The notes beneath the pieces were generated by a model that made no database searches, was not told the origin of the DNA, and worked only from the letters and a program-made list of their open reading frames with translations. A stretch of DNA of 64,000 nucleotides from Zygnema cylindricum (taxonomy: Eukaryota; Streptophyta; Zygnematophyceae; Zygnematales; Zygnemataceae): assembly GCA_037447655.1 (NCBI GenBank), contig JBBHKE010000655.1, forward strand, positions 124,001-188,000, written 5' to 3'. Position 1 is the stretch's first letter. Each line of letters starts with the position of its first letter. Made by a program: the position numbers and the translations under genes. Below, one piece after another: positions 22,680 to 34,272 of the stretch.

Positions 22680-23084
22680 GGCAACAAAAATAGAGTGGAA
22701 GGTAGAAGGTAGCCTGAAAATATGTGTCTTTTAATCTATAAATAATAAGAAGACAAAACAGACTTTAAGTAGGAAAGGGAAAATACTATGAGAGTGACCT
22801 CTCAGAGATTGAAGGAACTTTCCTAACCCGAAGGGTCAATCGACCCTTCACTCAAAAGTATCTGGTCAAGATTTATAAACAGATCTTTGACCGGATTCAA
22901 TTCTAACAGTACTTGAAGTACGCGGGTAAAACAGATTTGACAGGATACAAAAACAGATCTGACTAACAGACTGCCAGAATGAATTACCAAAATCCTAGAT
23001 CCTATAATTCTAGATTCCGGTATTCTAAAATGCTACTACTTCTCTGAATACAGAATACTTCTATCAAAGCTTGAACATCTAACA
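22663..23084 (-). repeat. copia 5' LTR
   Basis: 422 bp. The sequence just inside on the minus strand (ggttatgggcc) could be a diverged primer-binding site complementary to initiator tRNA-Met, but it is a weak match. Confidence 0.93.
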
Positions 23085-23314
23085 GGTATTGCGGTTTCGG
23101 TATTGATATATTGCAATTATCGGGAATTTGAGATTTCAACTCAACACATCGGATATCGAAACGCATAAAACTGGTACATATCAATTATCGGCAAAATCTG
23201 TTAAATATACATCACTTTTACATTTACATTTTGTCCAAATTTGAGGCTAATCTGGAGAGTTCTCCCAAAGATGAAAATGCGCTAAAGGGACCAAAACCTT
23301 CCAGATCACACTAA

Positions 23315-24653
23315 TTGTGGTCTATATTGAAGCTAAAAAGGATTCTGGGAATTGCAGGGTTGGCGATGTTTGCTCCTTCGGGAAATCCATTCAAAGGAAA
23401 TTGGACAAAAAACGAGACAGAGTGGCTAAAAAATTTACCATTTTTGAGTTGTTTTTAGAGTGGATTGTACCCCATTATATCCCTTCTCTTGCGCCGATTT
23501 TGGTTCATCACTTTCTCCTCCCTCGGGTCGAAAAAAAATTGGATGACTTGTGTCTGTTTGCTAGTGGAACAGCAAGTAATTAAAATTTATGTTTTACATT
23601 GTTTTTCATTTTTTCTTACATGGTTTCTCTATTGAGAAAGTACTTGCTTTTTTTGAAAGAGAGATATTCTCTGTTTCTAAACAAATATTTACTTTTTTTT
23701 AAAGTTACCTTTATTGCGGTTGGAAAAATATTCACATTTTTAAGTTCTAAATCTTTGTCACCTTTTTTTTTTTATCATAGAGATAGGAAAAAAAAAAACA
23801 AAACAAAACAAAACGTACACTTTCCTCCTTTTGCAGGACAAAATTTTGCTAAACAATTCTTCCTTTCGAACCTATCTGAAAGAAGATTTAAAAGAAGCTT
23901 TAAGACAAAAAAACGGAAGAATTATCGCCCAGGAGTTAATTCAGCCACACATTCTTGGGGATTCGATATATTCGAATTAGAAAATATTTCTACCCGTTTA
24001 AATTGGAAATCGGTGATTAAACGTTTTTTTCTTGGGAAGGGGTTGGAAAAGAAACTGCCTTTTGTTGGTCCTATCCACATATGGCAGGTAAGGAGGGAGG
24101 GAAGAGGAATTGGTTTTAAAAAATGAGTTCTCTTTTTGATTTCTACTGGAGGTTTCAGCAATTGAACTTGAGTGATGTTTTCTCTCGATGCTTTCCCTGG
24201 ACTTGCTTGAAGTTGGTTTCCTTGAAAGCTTTAAAAAAGCGTTTTTTACAGGTTGTATTTTTTTTTTTTTGATTCTTTCACAATGTTTGAGAGGAGAGTG
24301 TTGCCTTTTGAGAGCTACAAATAGTTGTTCACCATAATTAGTGTGGATGTTGTTAGGAAGTACGCATGTTCTATCACTCCCTCTCCTATTCACTCCCTCT
24401 TTCTCTCCCTCTTCCCCTCCTCTCTTTCTCCTCTGTCCCTCTCTCTTCCTCTCCCTCTTTGTATGCTTTATTGCAGGGCTTTAATGACACTTTCGTTCCT
24501 CCGAGTGTGAATCTTTATGCGAAGAAAGTTGTGCCTCGAATCTATCTCCACTTACTACCGAAGGAATGCCACTACTCGTGGTTTTATCATTGTGACATTT
24601 GTCACAAATAAATTTTTGAGACATTGTTCGGGAACGAGGCATTACAGCACTAG
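23315..24653 (+). pseudogene. Plant-type alpha/beta-hydrolase, 5'-truncated and disrupted
   Basis: Three blocks recall the plant alpha/beta-hydrolase family: LWSILKLKRILGIAGLAMFAP (about 23316-23378, following where the nucleophile elbow should be), a block at 23837-24087 containing RQKNGRIIAQELI and then WGFDIFELENI, and IHIWQGFNDTFVPP with the charge-relay Asp, continuing over the splice 24087/24477 to KECHYSW with the expected His. Problems: the upstream half with the G-x-S-x-G nucleophile is absent; the first block changes frame near 23430 in A/T runs; the second block changes frame near 23953; and TAA at 24609 precedes an in-frame tail IFETLFGNEALQH that looks like the family's normal C-terminus (next stop 24651-24653). 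A decayed gene or an error-rich assembly would both explain this. Confidence 0.6.
24380..24470. repeat. CT-rich tract before the last hydrolase exon
   Basis: Imperfect CCCTCT repeat acting as an over-long polypyrimidine tract upstream of the acceptor at 24476. Confidence 0.75.
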
Positions 24654-25674
24654 CTTCGAAAAAAAAATTACGCGATTCTTCTGCGAAAGAAAAAGTGTAA
24701 AAGAGTGTAAAAATTGTGTAGTTAGGTGTGCTTTTGTTTAGATCATAAAGAAAGGCTTCCTATGGAAAAATAAGTGTGTTGTTAGGATTATGACCCTTTT
24801 TGTCAATACACTCGAGGTCAAATGGGAATGGAAATATTGTTTCTTTGGAACTAGTTGGTACAAAACTTGGAAGGATGGCTTGGGAATATTTCCACTCAAA
24901 AGAGAGGCAAATAATAGTCCATTGATAAAAATGAGGTGTCGTTACGGTTTCGACATTCGTCCCGTATAACAAAAGTTTCCAGCGTACATTTTGGATAGAA
25001 AATTTTTAATAGATCAGAGCAAAAAGAAAAAGGAGTGTAAATAGTGTACATATGTTGTCTTTTAGCTAGTAATAATGGTCGGATTTCAAGATACTCATGT
25101 TTAATAAGTTTGTGCTGAAATCATGTCCTTTGTACCTGTCCCTTTTATGTTTTTTTTTTTTTCCTTTAGTTTGTCATTTTCTTTGTCTTTCATCTCAAAC
25201 AGCACTTTTTTGTGATTTTGACTTCCATGACTGTTTTTTCTTTTGTGTTCTCATATCCGCCCGCTTTAATTTTGTTAACATTATCGACGTTTGACTATTT
25301 AGGGTTCAGGAGTACTTCTCACTGAAAATAATACTGAGTTTATCAAACAGAATCTAAATGTTGAACGGTCAACATTCGAAGTTGGGAAACATTTTGTTTC
25401 GCACTAGTTATGAAATCATCCTGGTACGTGATGAACTTTAAAATAAAACTATAGATTATTTATTCAGACTCATAGTTAAATGTTCCGTTTTATTTCTCCA
25501 TGTATCTCTTTTTGTATGCTTCAAGATATGTTATTTTGGCTTGTACAGACGTTTAAACTGAGAGTATTACATATTTTGCAGTTTCATAATCTAGTAATCT
25601 CTTTCTTTGTAAACCGTCAATTTTTATTAGGGAAAAGAAATTATTATTGTGGAGTTTATATAATTGAATTGTGA

Positions 25675-25790
25675 TCCAATTCCAAATGATGTGGCTGATT
25701 TTGAACCGTTTAAAGGCTTGAGGGTTAAGAAAAAAAAATATTATTGTTATCAATACCATTTTGTGTTCAGAGGTCAAATCAACTAGCACC
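25675..25790. repeat. Dispersed repeat, partner at 62615-62725
   Basis: Shares ccaaatgatgtggctgatt, gtgagggttaagaaaaaa and ttttgtgtccagagg-type blocks in the same order with 62615-62725, about 75% similar by eye. Confidence 0.75.
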
Positions 25791-27175
25791 AAATTAGTGC
25801 CATTAGCCTTAATATTGAGGATTATCACTTTATAGAACGCCAGAAAGTACGTATCGATTTTGACCGGCCTTAAGACGCGTCATTTTAGTTTCATCGATAT
25901 TAATACGCGGGTACGCTTTTTTATTTTATACGAAGTTTATTTCGTTTCGTGCGAGTATATACATGTTGTACGTCGTCCTTTAATTTGTTCCAAGTTCAGT
26001 GTAACGGTTCGCGAGTAGATTTCATTTTTGCAGCTAAGGGTGAAGTTCCATCATAGGTTTCTGTAATTGTACCCCAAACTCTACAGACCGGGTCGATTGA
26101 GGGTAACCTTCCATCAGGCGTTCCCAGTAATTGTACGGTCACGTTTACCGGCAGTAAAATTTGTAGCACCCTTCCATCAGGTCGTGCTAGTGAAGCTAAA
26201 ATTGGACTTGTTAGATTGCGATTGGTACCACGTAGGTCCATGTTGAGCCGCTCGGGAATGATCATCATTTCGAAAAGGACAAAATCGCAACTACATATGT
26301 GTATGGATAGACGCTGATTAAAATATCTTAGTAGCGTCATGTTAATGTACAATCTGAACGTTCTTAGGGTTGTCGTTGTACCAACGGCCACGAAAACTAT
26401 TGCAAAATTAAAGTTTGTATAAATGTCGAATAATGTACCGTTTTGTTCTTGAATGCGTAATTGTTGTACCAACTTGATTGTGCACATTTATGAAGGAGGT
26501 GTGACAGAATATCCTACAACCAAGATTTTGTCGCCGAACAGGCTGGCTATGATGTCAGACGGTACACGCCATTTGCCACATGTAAGTTTATACTTTCACA
26601 TCAGTCGCGGATCGACTCCAATTTTACAAGTGACCAATACAAGCGTCCAGTAAGCGCTAAGTGTCCTCCTGAGGACAGTCGGAGGAGACTCGCCAGGTAC
26701 TGGATAGAAGGGGCGTTTGTGTCGAGAATTCAAAATCGGACAGTGGGAGTTTTCGCCAAAAAGTTTGGAGAATATTAACGAATTTTTAGTAAACATCTTT
26801 TGTAAAAAAAAAAAAAAACAGTATGGCCTTGTACGGAAGGGTACTTTCTCCGGTAAACAACCCCTCTTTTCGCATGATGGAAGATTACCCTGAGTCGAAG
26901 TTCCATCACGTAGAGTTTGTAAGCCACGTGTTCTATATTGACTGGCGCCGCGCAAGTTACGATCCGATATTGAATATCTTTCAAATTTTTAGCACCGACA
27001 AACTTAACTTCAAATCTTGATTTGCGTACCATGTACCTGCGTACGAAGTAATCATACGACAAAACTTTTATACATTTTGTATTCGCCTGTCTGTACGCCA
27101 ACTCATTTTTTAGGGTTTCAGTTTTGGAACATAACGGAAGTCCTTTGAGAGAAATAGGGTGACGAACAAAAGGTA

Positions 27176-27392
27176 CACCGCGCATCGTTATTAGTGTTAA
27201 CGACTCTAATTTGGGTTCTTAAAATTTTGATTTTTTTCCAAAAATAGTGTACATGATTTTCATAATTAAATAAGCAAGGCTATTTAAGGAAATGGACCAT
27301 AATCTACCACGTTTCTCCCACTAAATTAGAATTGTTAACACTAATTTTTTTTTACACTATTTAAACCTTAACACTAATAACGATGCGCGGTG
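27176..27392. mobile_element. 217-bp MITE, CACCGCG family, nested
   Basis: Begins CACCGCGCATCGTTATTAGT and ends with its exact inverse; flanked by TA (27174-27175, 27393-27394). The left interior (ctaatttgggttcttaaaat) equals that of the long copy at 38408, so this is an internally deleted derivative. Confidence 0.9.
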
Positions 27393-27544
27393 TACCGAAA
27401 ATAGCGTGACGAGGGAATGTTACGAAATTTCGTTTTTATTTTCGGTTGTATTTTGGAAACCGCGTGTCATGTATAAATCTTAAGATTTTTCGTTGGTTTT
27501 CCATCATGACACGTAGCTTAATCGTCCAGCGTGTCACGATTTTT

Positions 27545-27600
27545 TTTTCTGTATTTGCCAACCCACCTCCTCGAGGTGGGTTGAAAGTTACAGAAAAAAA
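27545..27600. repeat. Long hairpin with perfect caacccacctc core
   Basis: Stem ttttttctgta..caacccacctc and gaggtgggttg..tacagaaaaaa around a centre near 27571. Similar in kind to the 5217-5257 hairpin. Confidence 0.75.
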
Positions 27601-27833
27601 TGAAGCGAACTCCTAGCAGATGAACATCCGACGACCAGTATTACCTCCAAGACCTTCGGAGAGTATCGGCAAAATTTTTTGTAATGTAGTTTTTTGTATA
27701 AATACAAAATAGGCGGTACCATTTGGTTCGGAGGGTCGCGGATTTTTGGAAACTACGCCACTTTTCGCCTGATGGAACTTCACCCTAAGTTAAATGTCAG
27801 TGTGTGCTCTCACAGACGTGAAGTGATAAACTA

Positions 27834-28333
27834 CATCGCGAATCGTAATTAGAGTAAATTACTCTAATTCGGTCGCTCGAAATTTCGACTATATCACATG
27901 AAATAGAGTAATCGATTCTAATTTTTCATTATTCTATTTAAGGTAAAGTTTAATTAGCGTTTTTAATTCTAATATAGGTTTGTTTTAAATAGTGTGGAGT
28001 ACGGACGGTGTCAGACCGCGCAAAATTGTACTTTATTAAGGAAAAAAGTACAAATAATAATTTAATACAGGCCGTTATCATGTAACTGCGTTTTAACAAA
28101 CCGCGTAGTGCAAACGTCATAGTGACGATAAACTGTACGTTTTGCCAAATTCTGTACGAATACCTTATTTACAGTGGAGGATATTAACGTGCCAAATTAG
28201 AGTACTTAAATAAATTAGAGTAAACTTCATAGTTGAAAAAGCTCTATTACATAAATTAGCGTTAATTACTCTAACTTTTTTTTTTAGTTTTTGTACTCTA
28301 ATTTTTTCATCACTCTAATTACGATTCACGGTG
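27834..28333. mobile_element. 500-bp copy of the CACCGCG TIR family
   Basis: Left end catcgcgaatcgtaattaga, right end attacgattcacggtg, both flanked by TA (27832-27833, 28334-28335). The interior includes the aaatagtgtg(g/t)..gtcagaccg block shared with 38408-39559 and 57535-58165. Confidence 0.8.
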
Positions 28334-28479
28334 TACCTGCGCGCAGCCATTTTTTTTATGTGGCTGCCGCAGTTTTGTTAAGCAAACCTGCGCCGGCCGT
28401 GTGAATTGTTTTTTTTTTTATGACGGTTGACGTTCGCAAGCGCGACACTTTTTTAACCTCCAGTACAATATTACGCCAG

Positions 28480-28610
28480 TCAACGCTCTTCGACGGATTG
28501 ACCGTCAAATCTGAACCTAAGCGGCGTAGTTTGCTGAAACTGTACTCCAAATGTACAATTTTCTGACATCTGCGCGCAGCAAAATCGCTCTGCGATTAGC
28601 AATTCCCTAA
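28480..28610. repeat. Single arm of the 4217-4815 inverted repeat family
   Basis: Contains ggattgaccgtcaaatct, tgcgcgcagcaaaatcg and gcgattagcaattcccta in the same order as 4690-4812. Confidence 0.75.
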
Positions 28611-28982
28611 AATAACTCAGTAGCTCTAATTGCGAACAGGAACTCAGTATCTCTAATTGCGATGTCAAGTGAACCGTACAGCCCTGAATTGGCCTTGATT
28701 TCCGTACATTTTCTAAGTACGGTCTCACACTCTTGTAGCCATACCATTCGGAAATTCGAAATTTGAATTGTGCGAAAACAATTGGAAACGTTATATGCGA
28801 CTCTCACGAACGCCACAGTACAGTTCAGTACAGTACTCAGAAAAACCATATAATACGCGTATACTACGGGTGACATGATAAAGCGATTTTCAATAGTTTC
28901 CATACATTAACAAAATTCGAACTATGCGCTCTCCTGTACTTACTCCATCAAATTAGGTTTTCTTCTTCCTTTTTGTACTCCC

Positions 28983-29035
28983 TCCCTTCATATTCTGTCT
29001 CTCTCTGTCTCTCTCTGTCTCTCTCGCGCGCTCTC
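28983..29035 (+). promoter_or_regulatory. CT-rich leader of the L17 gene
   Basis: ctctctgtctctctctgtctctctcgcg lies directly upstream of the L17 ATG. CT-rich 5' leaders are common in plant ribosomal-protein genes; a role here is inferred only. Confidence 0.4.
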
Positions 29036-29041
29036 TCAGCC

Positions 29042-32000
29042 ATGAAGCACCGAAACTCATTCCGGAAGCTGGGCCGTACGAGCAGCCATAGATGGGCCAT
29101 GCTGCGGTATGTATGCTTCTCCTTTCCATTTTACGGTTTCCGTTTCCGTTTCCGATTTCGTTTCCATTTCCGTCTCCGATTCCGTTTCCGTTTCCAATTC
29201 TGTGTCCGATTCCGTTTCTGTTTCTGTTTCTGTTTCCGTTTTCATTTTCTTTCCGTTCCTTTTCAGATTCTTCCTCAAAGGAAGATACTCCAAATTCTTA
29301 AATTAGGTGAACAATTGTTATTATATTTGCCATTGTTTGTCTTGAATTATATATTTGTCGTCTACTGGATTGCACTGATTTGATATTTCAAAACTTCGTT
29401 GAAATTTTTCAGAAAATTTCCTAGAAACCCTCCCGGAAACCCCGGAAACCCTAGGAACCCTCAAAAATCCTAAAACCCTTGAAATTTCTTAGGAACCCTA
29501 AAAAATCTATACATATCCCTGAAAAAGACCTTAAATAACACATTTTATCAAGCACGTATGGTAAAGAATTAAGTGTATGCTTTCTATATATTCCAAGAAC
29601 TTGAAAACCCTACTTCAAAAACCTATCACCCCCTATCATTTAAAACCTTATTAAAACCTTAAACATTGAAAGAAATTTTATGAAAGCCTTGCTAAAAGCT
29701 CTAAAAATCTCAAATGTTTTTTGTTTTTTACAATTTATAAATTATTGCTTTCCGCAATTAATTTTTCATTTTTTTTCAGACTTTATTTCGCATTAATGTA
29801 TTAGAGATTCAGTTTGTAGATTCTTTCCTTTTAATCGACGTTTTTGTTCACTTCCTATGCATTTGAAAATGGAAACCTTTGTATTAATGTAGTTGTACAT
29901 TTTTTTGTGGACTACCTTTTCCAATCGTAGTAACTCTTTTTTGAGTGCAAATTTATTTTTTCCGACCCAAAATCATAAGTTCGTGTTAATAACACTATTT
30001 AGTTAAATGGCCAATAATGATCTACGTGGTCAAACATAATTTAGTGTACTTAATACTAAATCAGTTTTAAGACTAAGAATTCAGTAAACTCTTATTTCTA
30101 GTTTAGTGTAGTTAATATTAAATCGGCTTTAGCAGTAATAATTCACTAACTTTAATAGATAATCTAAGGTGTATTTTTCCGCTGTGATTGCATTTAGAAA
30201 ATGTTTGTGTTGGAGTATTTATATGCTAACACACAAATTAGAGTATTTTAAATCCTGGGAAAAGTCAGACACTCAGACTCGCTTTATTAATTTTGTTCGA
30301 ATTCTTTTCTCCAAATTAAAGGAAAAATGCAACCCAAATGATTATCTTATCGTCTTTTTGTCCTTTCGTCTTTTTTAAGGCATCAGCACTACAATGTGAG
30401 CCAGAATTCAGATAATTTTTTGTATACTTCTCTTTGTTGTATATTTTTTTAAAGTTAAATGAGTAATGCTGGCAAATAGTTCTGCAAAGTTGCTACCTCT
30501 CTCCCTCTTCCCTCCTCCCCTTCTCCTTCTCCCACTGATCCTCAGCCACCTCCTACACTTCTCCCCTCCTCTCCTTCTCCCACTCGCTTTCTCCTTCCTT
30601 CCCCTAGCCCCTCCCTTTCCCTTTACCCCTCTGTCCAATCACACTACTCCGCCCATCGCTGTTAGGATTAAACATTTTTTGGGCACTCAGAGTAATTTTT
30701 CTCACTACATATTTGTCCGATTTTTCATTGTGAAATTACAATAGAAAGCTAAGATTGTTGCCTTTCGATTGCTCAGTTAAGAAAAATAAAAATCTAATGG
30801 TCAATATTAAAGCTGAAGTCGTTTCAGTGCCCGAAAGTTGTCGTCAGCGAAAATCGATGGGCAGTATTCCGTTTTTTGCACATCTTCCTGACTGATTTCT
30901 TCAAGGGTATTGATTGGTTTTCACAGGACCATGGTTTCCCAATTAGTCCAACATGAGCGAATAGAAACAACGGTTGCAAAGGTCAGTTATATTATGTTTT
31001 TTCTTTTTATTCCTTTTTTTTATATCAATCAATCTTTTTTTTTTTTTGTCTATCTTTCAACCTGTTCTTCCAATTGTCTTTTAATTCGTTGAGGGCCTAC
31101 CTTTTCAAATTCAAATTGGTTAGTGTTAACCATTACTATATATGACTTGAAAGTAACCCAAGAAGATTGATTTTTAAACTTGTACTAATATCGCGATTGC
31201 CTATACTGTGAGTTAGCAAACATGTACCTTTGTTACGACGTTTTGGAAATATGTAAACAACAAATGGTTTTTTGTTTTCTGCTACCTCGTTTCAGAAATA
31301 TGTAATAACTAATGGTTTTTTTGTCTATTGGGGATTTTTTGTCTCTAAAGGAACCTGAAAAAGTGCTTATAAATATTGATGAGGCGAAAGGTACTTTTAT
31401 GTTTATAAATTGCAGGCTAAAGAGTTGAGAAGGGTGGCAGACAATATGGTGCAACTGGGCAAAGAGGTAAGGTTTTCTTTGATTATATCACTTTTCCTAA
31501 AAAAATAATGCAAAAACCTCAGAGAACCATAATTCACTTCCTATCATTTACCATAAATACTTTCCAAGTTTGCTATATAACTACACCAAAGACAAACTAT
31601 CCTCACAAAGACAATTATATGTCCATACCTCTAGTTTGAAAAAGTCGATTGGTCTCTCAACTGAAATAGACGCATTTTATCAATTGAAAAAAGAGGACTC
31701 AATTGTTCAGATTTTCCATGACATTTCTGACCTTTCAATATGTTTGAACCCTCGACTACATTGCCCATAGTTCTTAGTGTTAAACATATTTTGGGCAGTC
31801 AAAAGTACATTTCTCAATGCACAGATTTGTGATTTTTAATAGTGACATCATTATCGAAAGGTAAGACCCATACTTTTCGATTTGGTTGCCTCGTAAAAAT
31901 ATAACGGTTGATTACATAGTTAAAAGCCTTTGAGTGCCCAAAAAATGTTAAAAAGTTTAACATTATTAGAGATGGGTATGTAGTATTCTAAGCCTGAATA

Positions 32001-34272
32001 TGTAGCATAGGTATCTGATACACTTTTTCCCACCTTAAAAGTATCAATGGGTAAGATCCATGTTGGTTTAAGACAAATATCTTTGTTGAAATCAACGACA
32101 ATGTTTTGCTGAAATCAGTAACACATCTTTGTTGAAATTTAACACAAGTCTTTGTGACAAAGTTTATTGATTATTGTGCGACGAGTTTTATAAATCTGAT
32201 TCAACTCAACAGTGAAACCTTGCTAGTGTCATGAAGTCAAAAGGAAGTCATACCAGGATCTTCTATGAGAGTATTGGACAGAAATGAGAGAGAGATAGAT
32301 AGAGAGCGATAGAGAGGAGGAGCGGGAGGGGAAGGGAGAGAAAATGCCGATTATTGCCTTTCAGGTGTCAAGGTCCAGAAAAGGTGGTTTATAGCAGTTT
32401 GACTGAAAGGGGAGAGAGAGGATTAAATTTCCGTCTGTTCAGGGAACTCTCGCTGCGAGACGACAAGCAGCTGCTGTTGTGAGAGGAGATGAAGAACTTC
32501 ACAAGCTTTTTACTTCACTGGCTTTGCGATACAAGTAAGCAATGATAAGCGATAGATAATGTTTGCTTTTATTTTTCACTTTTTTGAAATCTTGTTTTGC
32601 AAAAGACTGCACAGTTTTATGCTCTATCTTCCTTGTACATCTAATTCATTTAAATACAATTAAGGAAAACAGTTTTGTAAATTATACAATTGATAGATGT
32701 GGATATCGTATCGAATTTCTGACAATATTTTTTGATGCACTACAGGACTGTATGTATGTAGTGCATCGCATCAAAAAATCTGTATGTATTGTTATTTCAT
32801 TTTTCATGCTGCACGATATTACACGTAATAAGGGTACACCGTATTATCTAGGGGCAGATGTCCATTGTGACAGAGGGTTAGCGCAAAAAGTAAAGAGATC
32901 AGCAAGCATGTCAAACAAAAAATGTGTCCTCGCTTCTTCGCCAGAGAAGTGATTAACAAACGTTGAGCAAATGGAAAGCGTCCAAACAATGATGTTTGGT
33001 CTCTAAATGTTTGAAGTCGTCAAATTGCACGATCCTGGGAAGGAAATTAAGTTTGAAACTTCACAAAAAAAGAAAACCAAACAAGAAAAGTGGCATACGT
33101 ACTGTTGTCGAATGTGATAATGACAGCGCAAAAAGATGACCAGTTTCAAAAAAATTCACTTTTTTTTTATCCCTGTTCACTTTTCCAAGACTCTCACCAT
33201 TGCCCCCGTGTTCACCTAGGGAAAATGCTTTAATGGAGGGATGATTTTTATTCTCTATTATCATGATTGCATATGACAAGCTTAACAAAGCGCTCTCTGT
33301 GACAATGGACATTTGCCTTTTGTACAGAGTATTTTGTTTGTTTTTTCATATTTGCCAGTCATAAAGTCTGCTTAGTGTTTCCGATATGCAATACTGAGGG
33401 TTTTCTTGTAAAGGAGACCTTTTCACTGTCTTGAATGAGGGATTCTTATCGAGTTTTATATTTTGCCGGATGTCTTGTTTTTTTTTTTCTTCTTTTTTTG
33501 GTTATTTTGTCTGTGTGAATATGGGCTTCCTCAGTTCTGTCTTCAGTTGAACTTACATTTGTAAGGCCCTTTTGCGTTTAAAATTGAAAAGCTTAGACAC
33601 TCAGCTCTTCGCTTTAATCATGTTCAATTATAAACTTGTTTTTTCTTTTTACGTCCAAGTGATGTTTTGGATGTTGTTTTTTGAAATATTTTAGGGAAAG
33701 AGCGGGAGGATATACACGAGTTTTGGCGTCGCGAATACGGACAAATGATGCAGCACCAATGGCTTATATTGAGTGAGTTTTAAGATATTGATTTGAAATT
33801 ACAAATGGAACAATGAGAAAGAGAAGATTCTGTTGATTGTTTTAGATTTTAGATTTGTTTTGATTACCTGGGAGGTAATAGATTTGGAATTAGGTTATTA
33901 TGTGTGTATTTCGATCTCTTTTTTTTCTTTTTGACAAGGATCATAGTTTGTAAGGAGAGAGGCAAGTGGGAGATAGGAGGCTGGAGGTAGGAATAAAAGC
34001 TTTATATGAAGTATGAATGAACAGCAAGAAAGTTTTTATTCGATCATATCATCATAGTCAAACATGTATAATTTGTCTTTTGCAGGTTTATAGATCGACC
34101 AGAAGAGTTACGGAAATCGAATCCTCCTCAAACTCCTCCACCTCAAAGAACTCCTTTACCTCCATGGCTTCAATCAAGATATAACCGACAACATTGGGCA
34201 TTTTCAAGTTTAGTGAAAGATCCAAAGAGTGATTCTTCGACGGCAGTTTCGACCGAGAAAGAACAAAGTTGA
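29042..34272 (+). CDS. RPL17: Ribosomal protein bL17, mitochondrial-type plant L17
   Basis: Six exons: 29042-29106, 30927-30981, 31416-31466, 32443-32534, 33695-33772, 34086-34272; 528 nt, 175 residues, TGA stop at 34270. The protein is a bL17 large-subunit protein of an organellar (probably mitochondrial) ribosome: FRKLGRTSSHRWAMLRTM, LVQHERIETTVAKAKELRR, ADNMVQLGKEGTLAAR, KERAGGYTRVLASRIR and DAAPMAYIEFIDR are the conserved blocks in order. It starts at MKHRNSFRKLG, i.e. with almost no N-terminal extension, as in the plant nuclear L17 family, plus a Pro-rich C-terminal tail absent from bacteria. The ATG is chosen because a CT-rich leader precedes it directly. An AATAAA at 34353-34358 is a likely polyadenylation signal. 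Convergent with the 15-exon gene downstream. Confidence 0.95.
29130..29260. repeat. (TTTCCG/TTTCTG)n hexamer repeat, L17 intron 1
   Basis: About 20 imperfect hexamers from just after the donor at 29107. Confidence 0.85.
29398..29700. repeat. Degenerate aaaccct-rich stretch, L17 intron 1
   Basis: Many ggaaacc(c)/aaaccct motifs resembling plant telomere units, too irregular to be an interstitial telomere array. A smaller cluster is at 852-872. Confidence 0.5.
30486..30640. repeat. CT-rich tract, L17 intron 1
   Basis: ccctcttccctcctccccttctcc-type sequence, about 150 bp. Confidence 0.8.
30662..30840. mobile_element. Small TIR element in L17 intron 1
   Basis: Begins ttaaacattttttgggcactca and ends with a weak inverse (cagtgcccgaaagttgtc). 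Homologous over its length to 31774-31962 in intron 3. Confidence 0.6.
31774..31962. mobile_element. Small TIR element in L17 intron 3
   Basis: TIRs ttaaacatattttgggcagt and gagtgcccaaaaaatgttaa. About 190 bp, non-coding, second copy of the element at 30662. Confidence 0.7.
32724..32780. repeat. Hairpin in L17 intron 4
   Basis: attttttgatgcactac at 32727 and gtagtgcatcgcatcaaaaaat form a stem with a short ggactgtatgtat loop. Confidence 0.7.

Larger units (their letters stand above)
18521..23084 (-). mobile_element. Ty1/copia LTR retrotransposon, defective
   Basis: LTRs at 22663-23084 (5') and 18521-18943 (3'), about 93% identical by eye. Each starts TGTTAGATGTTC on the minus strand; the inner ends read TCTAAT, an eroded inverted terminus. 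A purine tract (aaagaaagggag) precedes the 3' LTR at 18944-18958. Order gag, protease, integrase, reverse transcriptase, RNase H is the copia order. The copy is dead: protease active site changed, most of the integrase N-terminus and core missing, a frame change in integrase and a 46-bp duplication at the start of reverse transcriptase. No target-site duplication is visible: flanks are ctccc (left) and ggtat (right). Confidence 0.96.
26038..27785. mobile_element. Harbinger-like element, TAA-flanked, about 1.75 kb
   Basis: Left end TAA (26035-26037) then GGGTGAAGTTCCATCA; right end TGATGGAACTTCACCC then TAA (27786-27788). Internal sub-repeats of ttccatcaggcg type occur at 26107, 26165, 26875 and 26900. 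No transposase frame is recognised. A 217-bp MITE of another family is inserted at 27176-27392, and a strong palindrome is centred near 27570. Confidence 0.75.
24654..29041. other. Intergenic, transposon-rich
   Basis: No gene recognised. 24654-25670 shows only AT-rich sequence. Elements listed separately: 25675-25790, 26038-27785, 27176-27392, 27834-28333 and 28480-28610. Confidence 0.7.

Noticed and set aside
24609-24611. Stop-codon reassignment (TAA read as an amino acid)
   Set aside because: Five other genes use ordinary TGA or TAG stops and show no in-frame TAA; a damaged hydrolase copy is simpler.
29398-29700. Interstitial telomere array
   Set aside because: aaaccct motifs are irregularly spaced and interrupted, not a tandem array.
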